DNA from: Rhodococcus sp. SBT000017
GTDB lineage: Bacteria > Actinomycetota > Actinomycetes > Mycobacteriales > Mycobacteriaceae
Length of the DNA: 64,000 nt
Assembly: GCF_003688915.1 (NCBI RefSeq)
Contig: NZ_REFU01000002.1
Span: 434,001-498,000 of the forward strand
Direction of reading: 5' to 3'
Shown: in pieces, positions 16,983 to 25,067 of the stretch
Position numbering within the stretch: the stretch's first letter is position 1
Layout: each line of letters begins with the position of its first letter
Program-made: the position numbers and the translations under genes
The notes under the pieces: generated by a model
Told to the model about the DNA's origin: nothing
The model's input: the letters and a program-made list of their open reading frames with translations, nothing else
Database searches by the model: none

Positions 16983-18920
16983 TTACAGAGCAGCCTTGTC
17001 GCGAGTCTTGCTGCGCGAACGCTCGCGGGCGCGCTCGTTGGAATCGAGGTGCACCTTGCGGACGCGGACGACCTCGGGGGTCACCTCGACGCACTCGTCG
17101 CCTGCACAGAACTCCATGGCCATTTCCAGGTCGAGCTTCTTGGGCTTGGCCAGGGTCTCCATGACGTCTGCGGAGGACTGACGCATGTTGGTCAGCTTCT
17201 TCTCGCGGGTGACGTTGATGTCGAGGTCTTCCTGACGCGGGTTGATGCCCACGACCATGCCCTCGTAGGTGTCTGCGCCCGGCTCGACGAAGAACGTGCC
17301 GCGATCGGCCAGCTGGATCATCGCGAACGGGGTGACGGTGCCGTGACGGTCCGAAACAAGCGAACCGGTGTGGCGCGCGCGGATCTCACCGGCCCACGGT
17401 GCGTAACCGTGGAAGACGGCGTTGGCGATACCGGTGCCACGCGTGTCCGTGAGGAACTCGGTGCGGAAGCCGATCAGGCCACGCGAAGGAACGATGAATT
17501 CCATGCGAACCCAGCCTGCGCCGTGGTTCGTCATCTGCACCATCTTGCCCTTGCGAGCGGCGAGCAGCTGAGTGACCGCACCGAGGTACTCCTCCGGTGT
17601 GTCGACCATGAGCTCTTCGAAGGGCTCGTGCAGCTTGCCGTCGACCTGCTGGGTGACCACCTGCGGCTTGCCGACGGTGAGCTCGAAGCCTTCGCGACGC
17701 ATCTGCTCGACGAGGATGGCCAGCGCCAGCTCGCCACGACCCTGGACCTCCCAGGCATCGGGGCGACCGATGTCGAGGACCTTGAGCGAGACGTTACCGA
17801 TGAGCTCCTGGTCCAGGCGGCTCTTGACCATGCGCGAGGTGAGCTTGTGGCCGCTGACGCGTCCGACGAGCGGGCTCGTGTTGGTGCCGATGGTGACCGA
17901 GATGGCCGGCTGGTCGACCGTGATACGGGGCAGTGCGACCGGGTTCTCCAGATCGGCGAGGGTGTCACCGATCATGATGTCGGGGAAGCCCGCGACGGCG
18001 ACGATGTCGCCTGCGACGCCGCGCTCACCGGGGACGCGCTCGACGCCGATGGTGTTGAGCAGCTCGGTGATCTTGGCCTTCTGGACGACGGGCTCGCCGT
18101 CGACCTCTCGCATCCAGCTCACGGTCTGGCCCTTGGAGAGCTGGCCGTTGTGGATACGCACCAGGGCGAGGCGGCCGAGGAAGGCCGACGCGTCGAGGTT
18201 GGTGACGTGCGCCTGCAGCGGTGCGTCGACGTTGCCCTTGGGCGCGGGGACGTAGTTGAGCAGCACCTCGAACAGCTCGTCGAGGTTCTCGGCGTCGGGC
18301 GCGTTGCCGTTCTCGGGCTGAACGCGCGACGCCTTGCCCTCACGGCCGGAGGCGTAGAGAACAGGAAGGTCGAGGGCGAGCTCGGCTGCCTCGGACGCTT
18401 CGTCGTCGAGGTCGGACGCCAGGTCGAGGAGCAAATCGTGGCTCTCCGAGACGACCTCTTCGATACGCGCGTCGGGACGGTCGGTCTTGTTCACGACCAG
18501 GATCACCGGCAGGGAGGCGGCGAGCGCCTTGCGCAGCACGAAGCGGGTCTGCGGAAGCGGGCCCTCGGAAGCGTCGACGAGAAGGACGACGCCGTCGACC
18601 ATGGACAGGCCGCGCTCGACCTCTCCGCCGAAGTCGGCGTGGCCGGGGGTGTCGATCACGTTGATGACGGTGATGGTGCCGTCGGCATTGCGCTTGTGAA
18701 CGGCCGTGTTCTTGGCCAGGATCGTGATGCCTTTTTCTTTTTCGAGGTCACCCGAGTCCATGACGCGGTCGATCGCTTCGGCACGTTCCTCGAACGCGCC
18801 TGACTGCCGGAGCATGGCGTCGACCAGGGTGGTCTTGCCATGGTCGACGTGTGCAACGATGGCTACGTTGCGAAAAGTGGTGGTGCTGTCGATGTTGTCT
18901 GCACTGCTTGGGGCGCTCAC
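16983..18920 (-). CDS. typA: Ribosome-associated GTPase TypA/BipA
   Basis: 645 residues from GTG 18920, with AGGAG 11 nt upstream. Translation-factor GTPase: P-loop AHVDHGKTTLVD, switch II DTPGHADFGGEVER, NKTDRPDARIEEV, and SGREGKASRV as the G5 region. EF-G-like domains follow and the TypA C-terminal domain ends with a basic tail. It binds ribosomes and supports growth under stress and at low temperature in other bacteria. Orthologue of Rv1165. The leader contains two hairpins, see 18961-19011. Confidence 0.96.
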   Translation of the reverse strand: MSAPSSADNIDSTTTFRNVAIVAHVDHGKTTLVDAMLRQSGAFEERAEAIDRVMDSGDLEKEKGITILAKNTAVHKRNADGTITVINVIDTPGHADFGGEVERGLSMVDGVVLLVDASEGPLPQTRFVLRKALAASLPVILVVNKTDRPDARIEEVVSESHDLLLDLASDLDDEASEAAELALDLPVLYASGREGKASRVQPENGNAPDAENLDELFEVLLNYVPAPKGNVDAPLQAHVTNLDASAFLGRLALVRIHNGQLSKGQTVSWMREVDGEPVVQKAKITELLNTIGVERVPGERGVAGDIVAVAGFPDIMIGDTLADLENPVALPRITVDQPAISVTIGTNTSPLVGRVSGHKLTSRMVKSRLDQELIGNVSLKVLDIGRPDAWEVQGRGELALAILVEQMRREGFELTVGKPQVVTQQVDGKLHEPFEELMVDTPEEYLGAVTQLLAARKGKMVQMTNHGAGWVRMEFIVPSRGLIGFRTEFLTDTRGTGIANAVFHGYAPWAGEIRARHTGSLVSDRHGTVTPFAMIQLADRGTFFVEPGADTYEGMVVGINPRQEDLDINVTREKKLTNMRQSSADVMETLAKPKKLDLEMAMEFCAGDECVEVTPEVVRVRKVHLDSNERARERSRSKTRDKAAL

Positions 18921-18960
18921 GCGAAAAATTCTCCTGGAGTCGAATGCGGGCTCTTGTTCG

Positions 18961-19011
18961 CTAGCGGGCTTATGTCGCTAGAGAAGCGCGCTGCACCGCG
19001 AGGTTCTCGCG
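18961..19011 (-). promoter_or_regulatory. Two hairpins in the typA 5' region
   Basis: CTAGCG (18961-18966) pairs with CGCTAG (18976-18981), and CGCGAG (18997-19002) with CTCGCG (19006-19011) around a 3-nt loop. They lie 40-90 nt before the typA start and could structure the leader. Confidence 0.4.
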
Positions 19012-19081
19012 ACTGATCGAGTTTACCCGTAGTCCGACGGTGCGCCGCGCCACCCTCAGGTCTGTGACCTGCGCCACCCAT

Positions 19082-19087
19082 TAGTCT
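19082..19087 (+). promoter_or_regulatory. -10 box TAGTCT before the small basic protein
   Basis: TANNNT with 8 nt to the ATG at 19096; no ribosome-binding site, so the mRNA is likely leaderless or nearly so. Confidence 0.4.
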
Positions 19088-19095
19088 TGGTGCTC

Positions 19096-19272
19096 ATGGG
19101 CAAGATAAAGGCCGTAGATGTCTCGGGGATGAAGCCCAAGAAAAAATGCTGTCGCAAGAAGGTTCGGTGCATCAAATGCCCCGTGGTCATCATGCGAATG
19201 AAGAAACTCGAATCGGCAGGCGCAACCAAGAAGGACCTGAAGAAGGGCCTCAAGACCGCCCGGGCGAAGTGA
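19096..19272 (+). CDS. Small Lys/Cys-rich protein
   Basis: 58 residues from ATG 19096. One third of the residues are Lys or Arg. Four cysteines form CC-x5-C-x2-C in PKKKCCRKKVRCIKCP, which could bind zinc or an iron-sulfur cluster, and the tail KKDLKKGLKTARAK suggests nucleic-acid contact. No domain was recognised. Divergent from typA and convergent with mutT2, overlapping its 3' end by 23 bp. Confidence 0.75.
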   Translation: MGKIKAVDVSGMKPKKKCCRKKVRCIKCPVVIMRMKKLESAGATKKDLKKGLKTARAK

Positions 19273-19663
19273 GCAGAATCTGCTGAAGTTCGGGCAACCA
19301 GAGCCGATCCGCGTCGACCAGATCCATCGTCGGCAGCGTCGCGGCGTCCACCCACCTCAGGGCCGAATGTTCCAGCGCTGCAGGCATTCCCGACATCAGC
19401 GCGGCTCGGTAAGCGCGCAGCACCAGGCCGCCCGCAAGATCGACGTCTCCGGTGAGCGCCGCTCCGATCGAGCACTCGACTCCCAATTCCTCGCGCAGCT
19501 CGCGCGCCAGCGCGGCGTCCTCGGACTCTCCCGGCTCGACCTTGCCGCCGGGCAGTTCCCAGAGACCCGCCAGCTCGGGCGGACGGGTCCGTTGCGCGAG
19601 CAGCAGCCTGCCGTCGTGCGTCAACGCGGCTGCGACAACCACAGCGGTGGGGGTACCGGACAT
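19250..19663 (-). CDS. mutT2: Nudix hydrolase, MutT2-like (d)CTP pyrophosphatase
   Basis: 137 residues. The complete Nudix box GX5EX7REUXEEXGU is present in GGKVEPGESEDAALARELRE followed by ELG, with AQRTRPPELAGLWELPGG before it. It cleans oxidised or unwanted nucleotides from the pool; the M. tuberculosis orthologue (Rv1160, same position) prefers dCTP and 5-methyl-dCTP, as recalled. Divergent from the pterin dehydratase with only 14 bp between starts. Confidence 0.9.
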   Translation of the reverse strand: MSGTPTAVVVAAALTHDGRLLLAQRTRPPELAGLWELPGGKVEPGESEDAALARELREELGVECSIGAALTGDVDLAGGLVLRAYRAALMSGMPAALEHSALRWVDAATLPTMDLVDADRLWLPELQQILLTSPGRS

Positions 19664-19677
19664 GCCACCATCTTTCT

Positions 19678-19962
19678 ATGACCGAACTGCTGACCGACCG
19701 CGACATCGAGGACGCCCGGCTCACCGCATGGACCGTGGTCGGCAAATCCCTGACTCGCACCGTCGAACTGGCGTCGTTTCCCGCAGCGATCGAGGCGGTG
19801 AACCGGGTGGCCGACGCCGCGGAAGAGGCGGACCATCACCCCGACATCGACATCAGATGGCGGACGTTGACGTTCGCCCTCTCGACCCACAGTGCCGGCG
19901 GACTCACGCAGAAGGATGTGGATCTGGCGCGTCGGATCGACGCGCTGATCGCTTCACGCTGA
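19678..19962 (+). CDS. 4a-hydroxytetrahydrobiopterin dehydratase (pterin-4-alpha-carbinolamine dehydratase)
   Basis: 94 residues. The family signature is visible: EEADHHPDIDIRWRTLTFAL followed by STHSAGGLTQKDVDLA, with the catalytic histidines in DHHP and TH. PCD/DCoH enzymes dehydrate carbinolamine pterins after aromatic hydroxylation. Rv1159A sits at the same place in M. tuberculosis. There is no aromatic amino acid hydroxylase in the window, so the true substrate here is uncertain. Confidence 0.92.
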   Translation: MTELLTDRDIEDARLTAWTVVGKSLTRTVELASFPAAIEAVNRVADAAEEADHHPDIDIRWRTLTFALSTHSAGGLTQKDVDLARRIDALIASR

Positions 19963-19963
19963 C

Positions 19964-21157
19964 TCACACGGTCGTTCCGCGGGCCCCACTCCTGGCCCGC
20001 CCCGCATACACGACCCAGCCGAGGAACAGAGCAGAGCCGATCACGTCGACCGCACCGGCCCACGCCTCGAGTCCCGGACGGGGGATGGTCCAGATCGATT
20101 CCTGGAAGAAACTGAGCAGCCACGGCACCCCCACGGTCACCGTCACCAACCAGTAGCCCGCGACAATCTTTGCCCCGGCGACGTCGCGCAGCGGCCCGTG
20201 CATCAGCCAGATCACCATCGGGATCACCCAGATCCAGTGGTGCGACCAGGAGATCGGCGAGATCAGCAGGCCGAAGAGCTGCACGATCACCAGCGTGCCC
20301 AGATGATCTTCGCGTCCGATCGCACGCCATGCCGCGAGCGCAAGCCCTGTCGCGACGACGGCGGCGACGATCCACACCGGGCCCTGCCCGACGTCCTCTC
20401 CCGCGATCCGGCTGAGCGCTCCTCGCAGAGACTGATTCCAGACCGAGCCGACGGGGCCGATGCGTTCGGCATCGCCGAGCAGTGTGGTGAAGTACGTGGC
20501 CGCCTGATGTCCGAGCGCCGCGTAGCTGACCGCGACGGTGAGGGCGAAGGCCACTGCCGAGAACGCCGCGGCCTTCCACCGCCGAGTCGCCAGGAAGTAG
20601 AGACCGGTGATGGCCGGGGTCAGCTTGATTCCGGCAGCGAAGCCGACCAGCCCTCCAGCCACCCACCACCTGCTGCTGCGTACCGCGAGAATCGCCACCA
20701 GCACCAGGAACACGTTGACCTGGCCGTAGTCCAGTGTCGTCCGCACGGGTTCGGACCACAGCCCCAGCGCGGTCCACAGCATTGCGATGCGCACCCAGCG
20801 CGGCTCGGCGGCGCGCTCGTCGCCGAGCACCATCGACAGCGTCAGCCTCACCACGGCGAACAGCGCGAGCATGGTCGCGGCCTGCCACAGGACGCCGACC
20901 AAGGTGAACGGCAGATAGTGCAGCGGGAAGAACACGAGCGCGGCGAACGGCGGGTACGTGAACGGGAGTGGGAAGTCCGGGGTCTGTACCGAATACGTGT
21001 AGTCGTACAGATTGCCGCCGAGCAGTGCCGCGGAGCCGTCGACGTAGACGTGTAGGTCCACGAGGTTCATTCCGTTGGGCGTCGCGAAGGCCCAGACGAA
21101 TCGGCTGATCACCGAGACCGCGAGCAGAACGGGGGCCAGCCGAACAAGTCGGTTCAC
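19964..21157 (-). CDS. pimE: Polyprenol-phosphate-mannose-dependent alpha-1,2-mannosyltransferase (PimE-like, GT87)
   Basis: 397 residues, GTG start, about ten membrane segments. The catalytic aspartate is in NLVDLHVYVDG close to the N-terminus; the second signature is LDYGQVNVFL. PimE adds a mannose in higher PIM synthesis on the periplasmic face of the membrane. The order pimE-Rv1159A-mutT2 equals that of mycobacteria, which supports this name over other GT87 proteins. Ends 1 bp from the pterin dehydratase stop (convergent). Confidence 0.87.
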   Translation of the reverse strand: MNRLVRLAPVLLAVSVISRFVWAFATPNGMNLVDLHVYVDGSAALLGGNLYDYTYSVQTPDFPLPFTYPPFAALVFFPLHYLPFTLVGVLWQAATMLALFAVVRLTLSMVLGDERAAEPRWVRIAMLWTALGLWSEPVRTTLDYGQVNVFLVLVAILAVRSSRWWVAGGLVGFAAGIKLTPAITGLYFLATRRWKAAAFSAVAFALTVAVSYAALGHQAATYFTTLLGDAERIGPVGSVWNQSLRGALSRIAGEDVGQGPVWIVAAVVATGLALAAWRAIGREDHLGTLVIVQLFGLLISPISWSHHWIWVIPMVIWLMHGPLRDVAGAKIVAGYWLVTVTVGVPWLLSFFQESIWTIPRPGLEAWAGAVDVIGSALFLGWVVYAGRARSGARGTTV

Positions 21158-21475
21158 TGTGCGTGCGGTTCCGTTCGGTATCGATGCGGTGTATCGGTCG
21201 TCGAGCCTATAGGGCTCGGTTCACGCGTCCCAACCGCGGATGCACCCGAGTAACATTTGCATCACCTTTCACACTGACAACTTCAGTAACAGGTTATCGT
21301 GTGCCTCTGCGGAGAATTCGCAGCGTGTGACCAATAGACTGCCCTGGCATAGATGCGACGGGGGAGGGCTCGTTCGACAACAGCTGTACATCGGGGATTG
21401 CGCTACATAGAGTGACCCCTCGAGCACCGGCTGTCGCCGTGGGCCCGCGTCATGATCAGAATGGGGAATATCACC
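21158..21475. promoter_or_regulatory. Divergent promoter region between pimE and a secreted-protein gene
   Basis: 318 bp without a gene. AT-richer than the surroundings at 21250-21360. A small inverted repeat ACTGA-N5-TCAGT (21273-21287) and two GTAACA/GTTAT strings lie in it. No clear -35/-10 pair could be chosen. Confidence 0.4.
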
Positions 21476-22321
21476 GTGCTTCGTACCCGCGGAACGCGTC
21501 GCGTAGTTACAGCCTTTGCCGTAGCCGCAGCCGCCGCACTAGTCGTGCCGACCAGCGCATCCGCACAGCCATTGGTGCCGATGGCACCGGCAGATCTGCC
21601 CGCAGCGCCGGCCGATCCCGCTGCTCTGATCGCTCAGTTCCTTCCCGCCCCCGGTGAGCCCATGCCCAACCTGGCCGAAGTGGAAGCACTCGCCTCGTTC
21701 GCACCGGCCATTCTCGGTGCCGCAGCCGGACCTGCCGACGTGGGAGCCGCTCCGGCCGCCGACCTGCTCGGTCAGGCCCGTGCGCTGCTCGAGACGGCGC
21801 AGCTGCCGGACCAGGTCAAGGCCCTGCTCGAACGGGTCATCACGTTCCTGGACGGCTCCGGCGGCGGCGGACCGGAACTGCCGGCCGACGGACCCGTCAT
21901 CGCCCAGTTCCTGTACCCGACGCTCGGCATGGGGTGCATCTCCGACACCGCCGATTCCGTCGGAACCGCCCTGGCCGTACCCGGCCCCGCCACCCTGCCG
22001 CCTCCCGGACCGGGCGCAGGCCAGGCCGGCTTCGTCTTCACCGCCCTCGGCACCGCACCGATTGCCGCGGAGCAGGCAGCTCCCCTGACGGTGACCTGGC
22101 TCAACGTCGACAACCGTCGCTCGGGTACGCAGGATCTGACCGGCGCGGCCATGATCAACACCGACGGTCCGGCGACGCTGTCCGCGATCGCCGACACCGG
22201 CCCCGGACGCGTCCTCTCGGTCGTCTCCGGTTCGATCACCACACAGTCGAAGGAAGATCCGGCGGCAGCACCGCGCAGCTGCACCTTCTTGCCCACCATC
22301 GGTACGGTCTACGTTCCGTAG
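21476..22321 (+). CDS. Secreted Ala/Pro-rich protein, Rv1157c/Rv1158c family (copy A)
   Basis: 281 residues from GTG 21476, which has GGGGAA at 7 nt; an ATG at 21452 adds 8 residues. A Sec signal peptide (TFAVAAAAALVVPTSASA) ends near residue 30. The mature protein has an Ala/Pro-rich N-half and a folded C-half with two cysteines, one in LYPTLGMGCISDT and one in RSCTFLPTIGTVYV. The C-half is homologous to the gene at 24189 (shared YPT-C, VxWxNV and C-F-PT-G blocks). Next to pimE as Rv1157c/Rv1158c are in M. tuberculosis. Function unknown. Confidence 0.8.
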   Translation: MLRTRGTRRVVTAFAVAAAAALVVPTSASAQPLVPMAPADLPAAPADPAALIAQFLPAPGEPMPNLAEVEALASFAPAILGAAAGPADVGAAPAADLLGQARALLETAQLPDQVKALLERVITFLDGSGGGGPELPADGPVIAQFLYPTLGMGCISDTADSVGTALAVPGPATLPPPGPGAGQAGFVFTALGTAPIAAEQAAPLTVTWLNVDNRRSGTQDLTGAAMINTDGPATLSAIADTGPGRVLSVVSGSITTQSKEDPAAAPRSCTFLPTIGTVYVP

Positions 22322-22344
22322 CTCGCACCTGCACCAACGAACCA

Positions 22345-22387
22345 GTTCGCCCCCGGCTTCATCGGAAGCCGGGGGCGAACTGTTTGT
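22345..22387 (+). terminator. Strong intrinsic terminator
   Basis: A 16-bp perfect stem (22345-22360 with 22365-22380), tetraloop ATCG, followed by TGTTTGTT. It lies 24 bp after the copy A stop. Confidence 0.85.
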
Positions 22388-22479
22388 TCAGGAGAATTCG
22401 GAAAGAATGGCGCGCGGGGCTCGCATCGAATGTCGCGCTACATTCGATGATGGTCGGAATGAATTACATCGATGGTATT

Positions 22480-23217
22480 TCAGACAATGTCCGCGGCAGA
22501 TTTCGACCACTGCCCGTAATCGGCTTTCAGAATATTGTTGATGTCGACTTTGACTCCGCCTACGAAATCCTTGTCGATTCGGATCTGATGAATGTGCGCG
22601 TCGGGGTGAACGAAGCCCTTGGGTGTTCCCCAATTGTGCTGCCAATACCATTGGCCGAGTCCGGCAACCGAGGCCAATTCGATGGTCGGTGAATTGGCGT
22701 AGATCCCCGTGTTCTCGGCTCCGATCACCGACTGCCAGCCCAGGATGTACGGCGCGATCAGAGTTGCGAACTCCACGGCGGTGGGGTTGTCGTCGATCGA
22801 CGCGTAGATCGGGCGGTCCGCCGGACCACCGGCGGCGAGGTGGAGCTCGAGGCCTCGCTCTGCGTGCTTCACGCCCGCTGCGTACCCGCCACGCCAGTCG
22901 GAAGTGGCCCCCTTGCCGAATTGATAGTTCGAGACCACTTCCAGGCCTGCGGATGTCAGCGAGTCGGCCTCGGACTTGCGCATCGGCTTGCCGATCATCC
23001 AGTTCGCATCCGGCCGCCGATCGGAGACATATCGGACGGCCCCGAGGTGGCCGGCCCCCTTGATGGCCGACGCCGACGGCACCCCACCCGAATAGTCGAC
23101 GAGTGTGCCGAGTCCGGCGTCAGCGTGCGCGGTGGCTGTACCCAGCGCAACCAATCCGACGGCGGCCGCGGACCCCGCGGCGGCGTACTTGAACAACTCA
23201 CGTCGCGAAACCTGCAC
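22480..23217 (-). CDS. Tat-exported DUF1906 glycoside-hydrolase-like protein
   Basis: 245 residues from GTG 23217, chosen because GGAG stands 6 nt upstream (ATG 23229 lacks a site). Twin-arginine signal SRRELFKYAAAG, hydrophobic h-region and AHA cleavage site near residue 32. The mature part opens with LGTLVDYSGGVPSASAIKGA and has IYASIDDNP, the pattern of DUF1906 (Rv2525c-like, a TIM barrel related to GH25 lysozymes). It probably acts on cell-wall polymer outside the membrane; Rv2525c affects envelope properties in M. tuberculosis. Confidence 0.85.
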   Translation of the reverse strand: MQVSRRELFKYAAAGSAAAVGLVALGTATAHADAGLGTLVDYSGGVPSASAIKGAGHLGAVRYVSDRRPDANWMIGKPMRKSEADSLTSAGLEVVSNYQFGKGATSDWRGGYAAGVKHAERGLELHLAAGGPADRPIYASIDDNPTAVEFATLIAPYILGWQSVIGAENTGIYANSPTIELASVAGLGQWYWQHNWGTPKGFVHPDAHIHQIRIDKDFVGGVKVDINNILKADYGQWSKSAADIV

Positions 23218-23455
23218 AGAAATCTCCATCGTCGTTCGATCGCTGCGGCGCGCCTACCCGAGAAATCGCACAACCACTGCTATCTTCCATCGTTTGTCGT
23301 ATCCCACCACAATCCCATCGGCATCGCCAGCCCCACTGCTCACACCCACCACGTTTCCCTCCAGCTTCACACGAGCACCTCGAGCATCGACGTCACGAAC
23401 ATGAATATGGTGGGGAGGACGATGCACGCACGAACGCGCTGAGGAGTGGATGGAC

Positions 23456-24034
23456 ATGGGCGTATCGCTCGCCAAGGGTGGAAATGTCTCGCTGACCAAA
23501 GAAGCACCGAACCTGACCGCGGTCAGCGTGGGACTCGGTTGGGATGTCCGCGCCACCACCGGTGGTGACTTCGATCTCGACGCCAGCGCCATCGGACTTC
23601 GCACCACGAAGAAGGCACTGAGCGACAGCTACTTCGTCTTCTACAACAACCTGCGCTCCCCCGACGGTGCCATCGAGCACACCGGCGACAACCGGACCGG
23701 CGAAGGCGAAGGCGACGACGAGAGCATCGATGTCGACCTGGCAGCCCTGACCCCGGAAGTCAACTCCATCGTCTTCCCGGTGTCCATTCACAACGCCGAT
23801 GCTCTGGGCCAGAACTTCGGTCAGGTCGTCAACGCCTTCATCCGCGTGGTGGACAAGTCCGACGGTCGCGAACTCGCCCGCTTCGACCTCAGCGAAGACG
23901 CCTCCACCGAAACCGCCATGGTGTTCGGCGAACTGTACCGCCGTGGGGCCGAATGGAAGTTCCGCGCCATCGGCCAGGGCTACGCCTCGGGCCTGGAGGG
24001 AATCGTGCGCGACTTCGGCATCGACGTGGGTTAG
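23456..24034 (+). CDS. TerD family calcium-binding stress protein
   Basis: 192 residues from ATG 23456, with AGGAG 9 nt upstream. Typical TerD start [20 protein letters not shown], then [20 protein letters not shown] and [20 protein letters not shown] as acidic calcium-binding loops. TerD/TerE-like proteins belong to tellurite-resistance and general stress systems. No other ter genes (terA, terB, terC, terZ) are beside it, so this is a stand-alone copy. A 13-codon mini-ORF (23401-23442) ends inside its ribosome site. Confidence 0.92.
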   Translation: MGVSLAKGGNVSLTKEAPNLTAVSVGLGWDVRATTGGDFDLDASAIGLRTTKKALSDSYFVFYNNLRSPDGAIEHTGDNRTGEGEGDDESIDVDLAALTPEVNSIVFPVSIHNADALGQNFGQVVNAFIRVVDKSDGRELARFDLSEDASTETAMVFGELYRRGAEWKFRAIGQGYASGLEGIVRDFGIDVG

Positions 24035-24131
24035 AAGCGTCGACGCTCACCCACCGGTATCGGTTGGTCCGGCGGGTGAGCGCGTCTCGATTGGACAACG
24101 GTATGGGTCGGAACTTGTGACGCCCAGATGA

Positions 24132-24153
24132 TGTGTGGTGATATCAGCGCACA
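24132..24153. promoter_or_regulatory. 22-bp inverted repeat upstream of secreted protein copy B
   Basis: TGTG-N-G-N-TGATATCA-N-C-N-CACA, centred on a perfect TGATATCA. It is 35 bp before the start at 24189 and looks like a dimer-binding operator; the binding protein is unknown. Confidence 0.4.
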
Positions 24154-24188
24154 CGCAACATAAGCCACATCAGTCACAGGAGTCACAC

Positions 24189-25010
24189 ATGTCTCGTCGC
24201 CTCAGCCGTTTGGCGGGCGCGCTCGCGCTCTCCTGCGCGGCATTGCTCGCTGTTCCCGCCACTGCTGCAGCGGATCCGGCGCCGGCCGATCCGCTGGCGC
24301 AGGCGATCGCCGCACTGCAGGGACAGGGTGGTGCCTCACTGGACGCCGCAACCGCGATCGCCGACTCACGCACCCCGGTCGCCGAGGACGCGAGCGTCGA
24401 TCCGTTCGCCGCATTGAACGCGGCCAACAAGGCCCTCACCGACTTCGGCATCACGCCGTTCTTCTACCCCACGGCAGCGATCAACTGCGCCGCAACGGCG
24501 GGCTCGCCCCTCGGCATCGTTCCGGGCGTGGCGGGCGGAGCGGCCGGACCGTGGCCTCAGCTGACCGCGCCGGCCATCCCCACCTTGCCGTTCCTGCCGT
24601 CCATCGAGATCCCCGAGCTCAATGCCGTCGACAAGGGCGAGACGATGTTCGCGTTCGTCCCGGCCGGAATCGTGAACGATTCTGCAGACAAGACCGGCAT
24701 GCAGGTCGCCTGGTTCAACGTCAACACCCTGCAGGGTGGATTCGCCGACTTCGGCGGCTTGGCAACCACTCTCGCAGATTCGATCCTCACCAATTCCGGC
24801 GTGCCCGATGCCGCGAAGGAGATCGTTCGGCCGTTCGTCATCGGAGCGATCGACTCGCTGCCTGCCGCCGGTGCCCGCGCCGTACCCGTCGAAACCGGAT
24901 CGGGAACCGTGCTCGCCGCGGTATTCGGAACCGTGAACCACAAGGCCCTCGACGGTTCGGACAAGAGCTGCTTCTTCTTCCCCACCGTCGGCATGATCAA
25001 CGTCGCCTAG
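24189..25010 (+). CDS. Secreted Ala/Pro-rich protein, Rv1157c/Rv1158c family (copy B)
   Basis: 273 residues from ATG 24189 with GGAG 6 nt upstream. Sec signal peptide MSRRLSRLAGALALSCAALL with cleavage after about residue 30 (ATAAA-DPAP). Two cysteines in the mature part (YPTAAINCAAT and KSCFFFPTVGMINV), placed as in copy A, probably a disulfide joining the start and end of the folded domain. Shared MQVAWFNV and GTVLAAVFGTV blocks. Two paralogues separated by a DUF1906 protein and TerD. Function unknown. Confidence 0.8.
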   Translation: MSRRLSRLAGALALSCAALLAVPATAAADPAPADPLAQAIAALQGQGGASLDAATAIADSRTPVAEDASVDPFAALNAANKALTDFGITPFFYPTAAINCAATAGSPLGIVPGVAGGAAGPWPQLTAPAIPTLPFLPSIEIPELNAVDKGETMFAFVPAGIVNDSADKTGMQVAWFNVNTLQGGFADFGGLATTLADSILTNSGVPDAAKEIVRPFVIGAIDSLPAAGARAVPVETGSGTVLAAVFGTVNHKALDGSDKSCFFFPTVGMINVA

Positions 25011-25028
25011 AGATTAGGCAAGACCACG

Positions 25029-25061
25029 AAAGGCCCTGCAGCGCAACGCTGCAGGGCCTTT
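25029..25061. terminator. Bidirectional terminator
   Basis: 15-bp perfect stem AAAGGCCCTGCAGCG / CGCTGCAGGGCCTTT with a 3-nt loop, located between two convergent genes; each strand has a short T run. Confidence 0.85.
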
Positions 25062-25067
25062 CGGCTG

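Noticed and set aside
17049..18803. 584-residue open frame antisense to typA
   Set aside because: Mirror of the GC3-biased TypA codons; no motif and no ribosome site.
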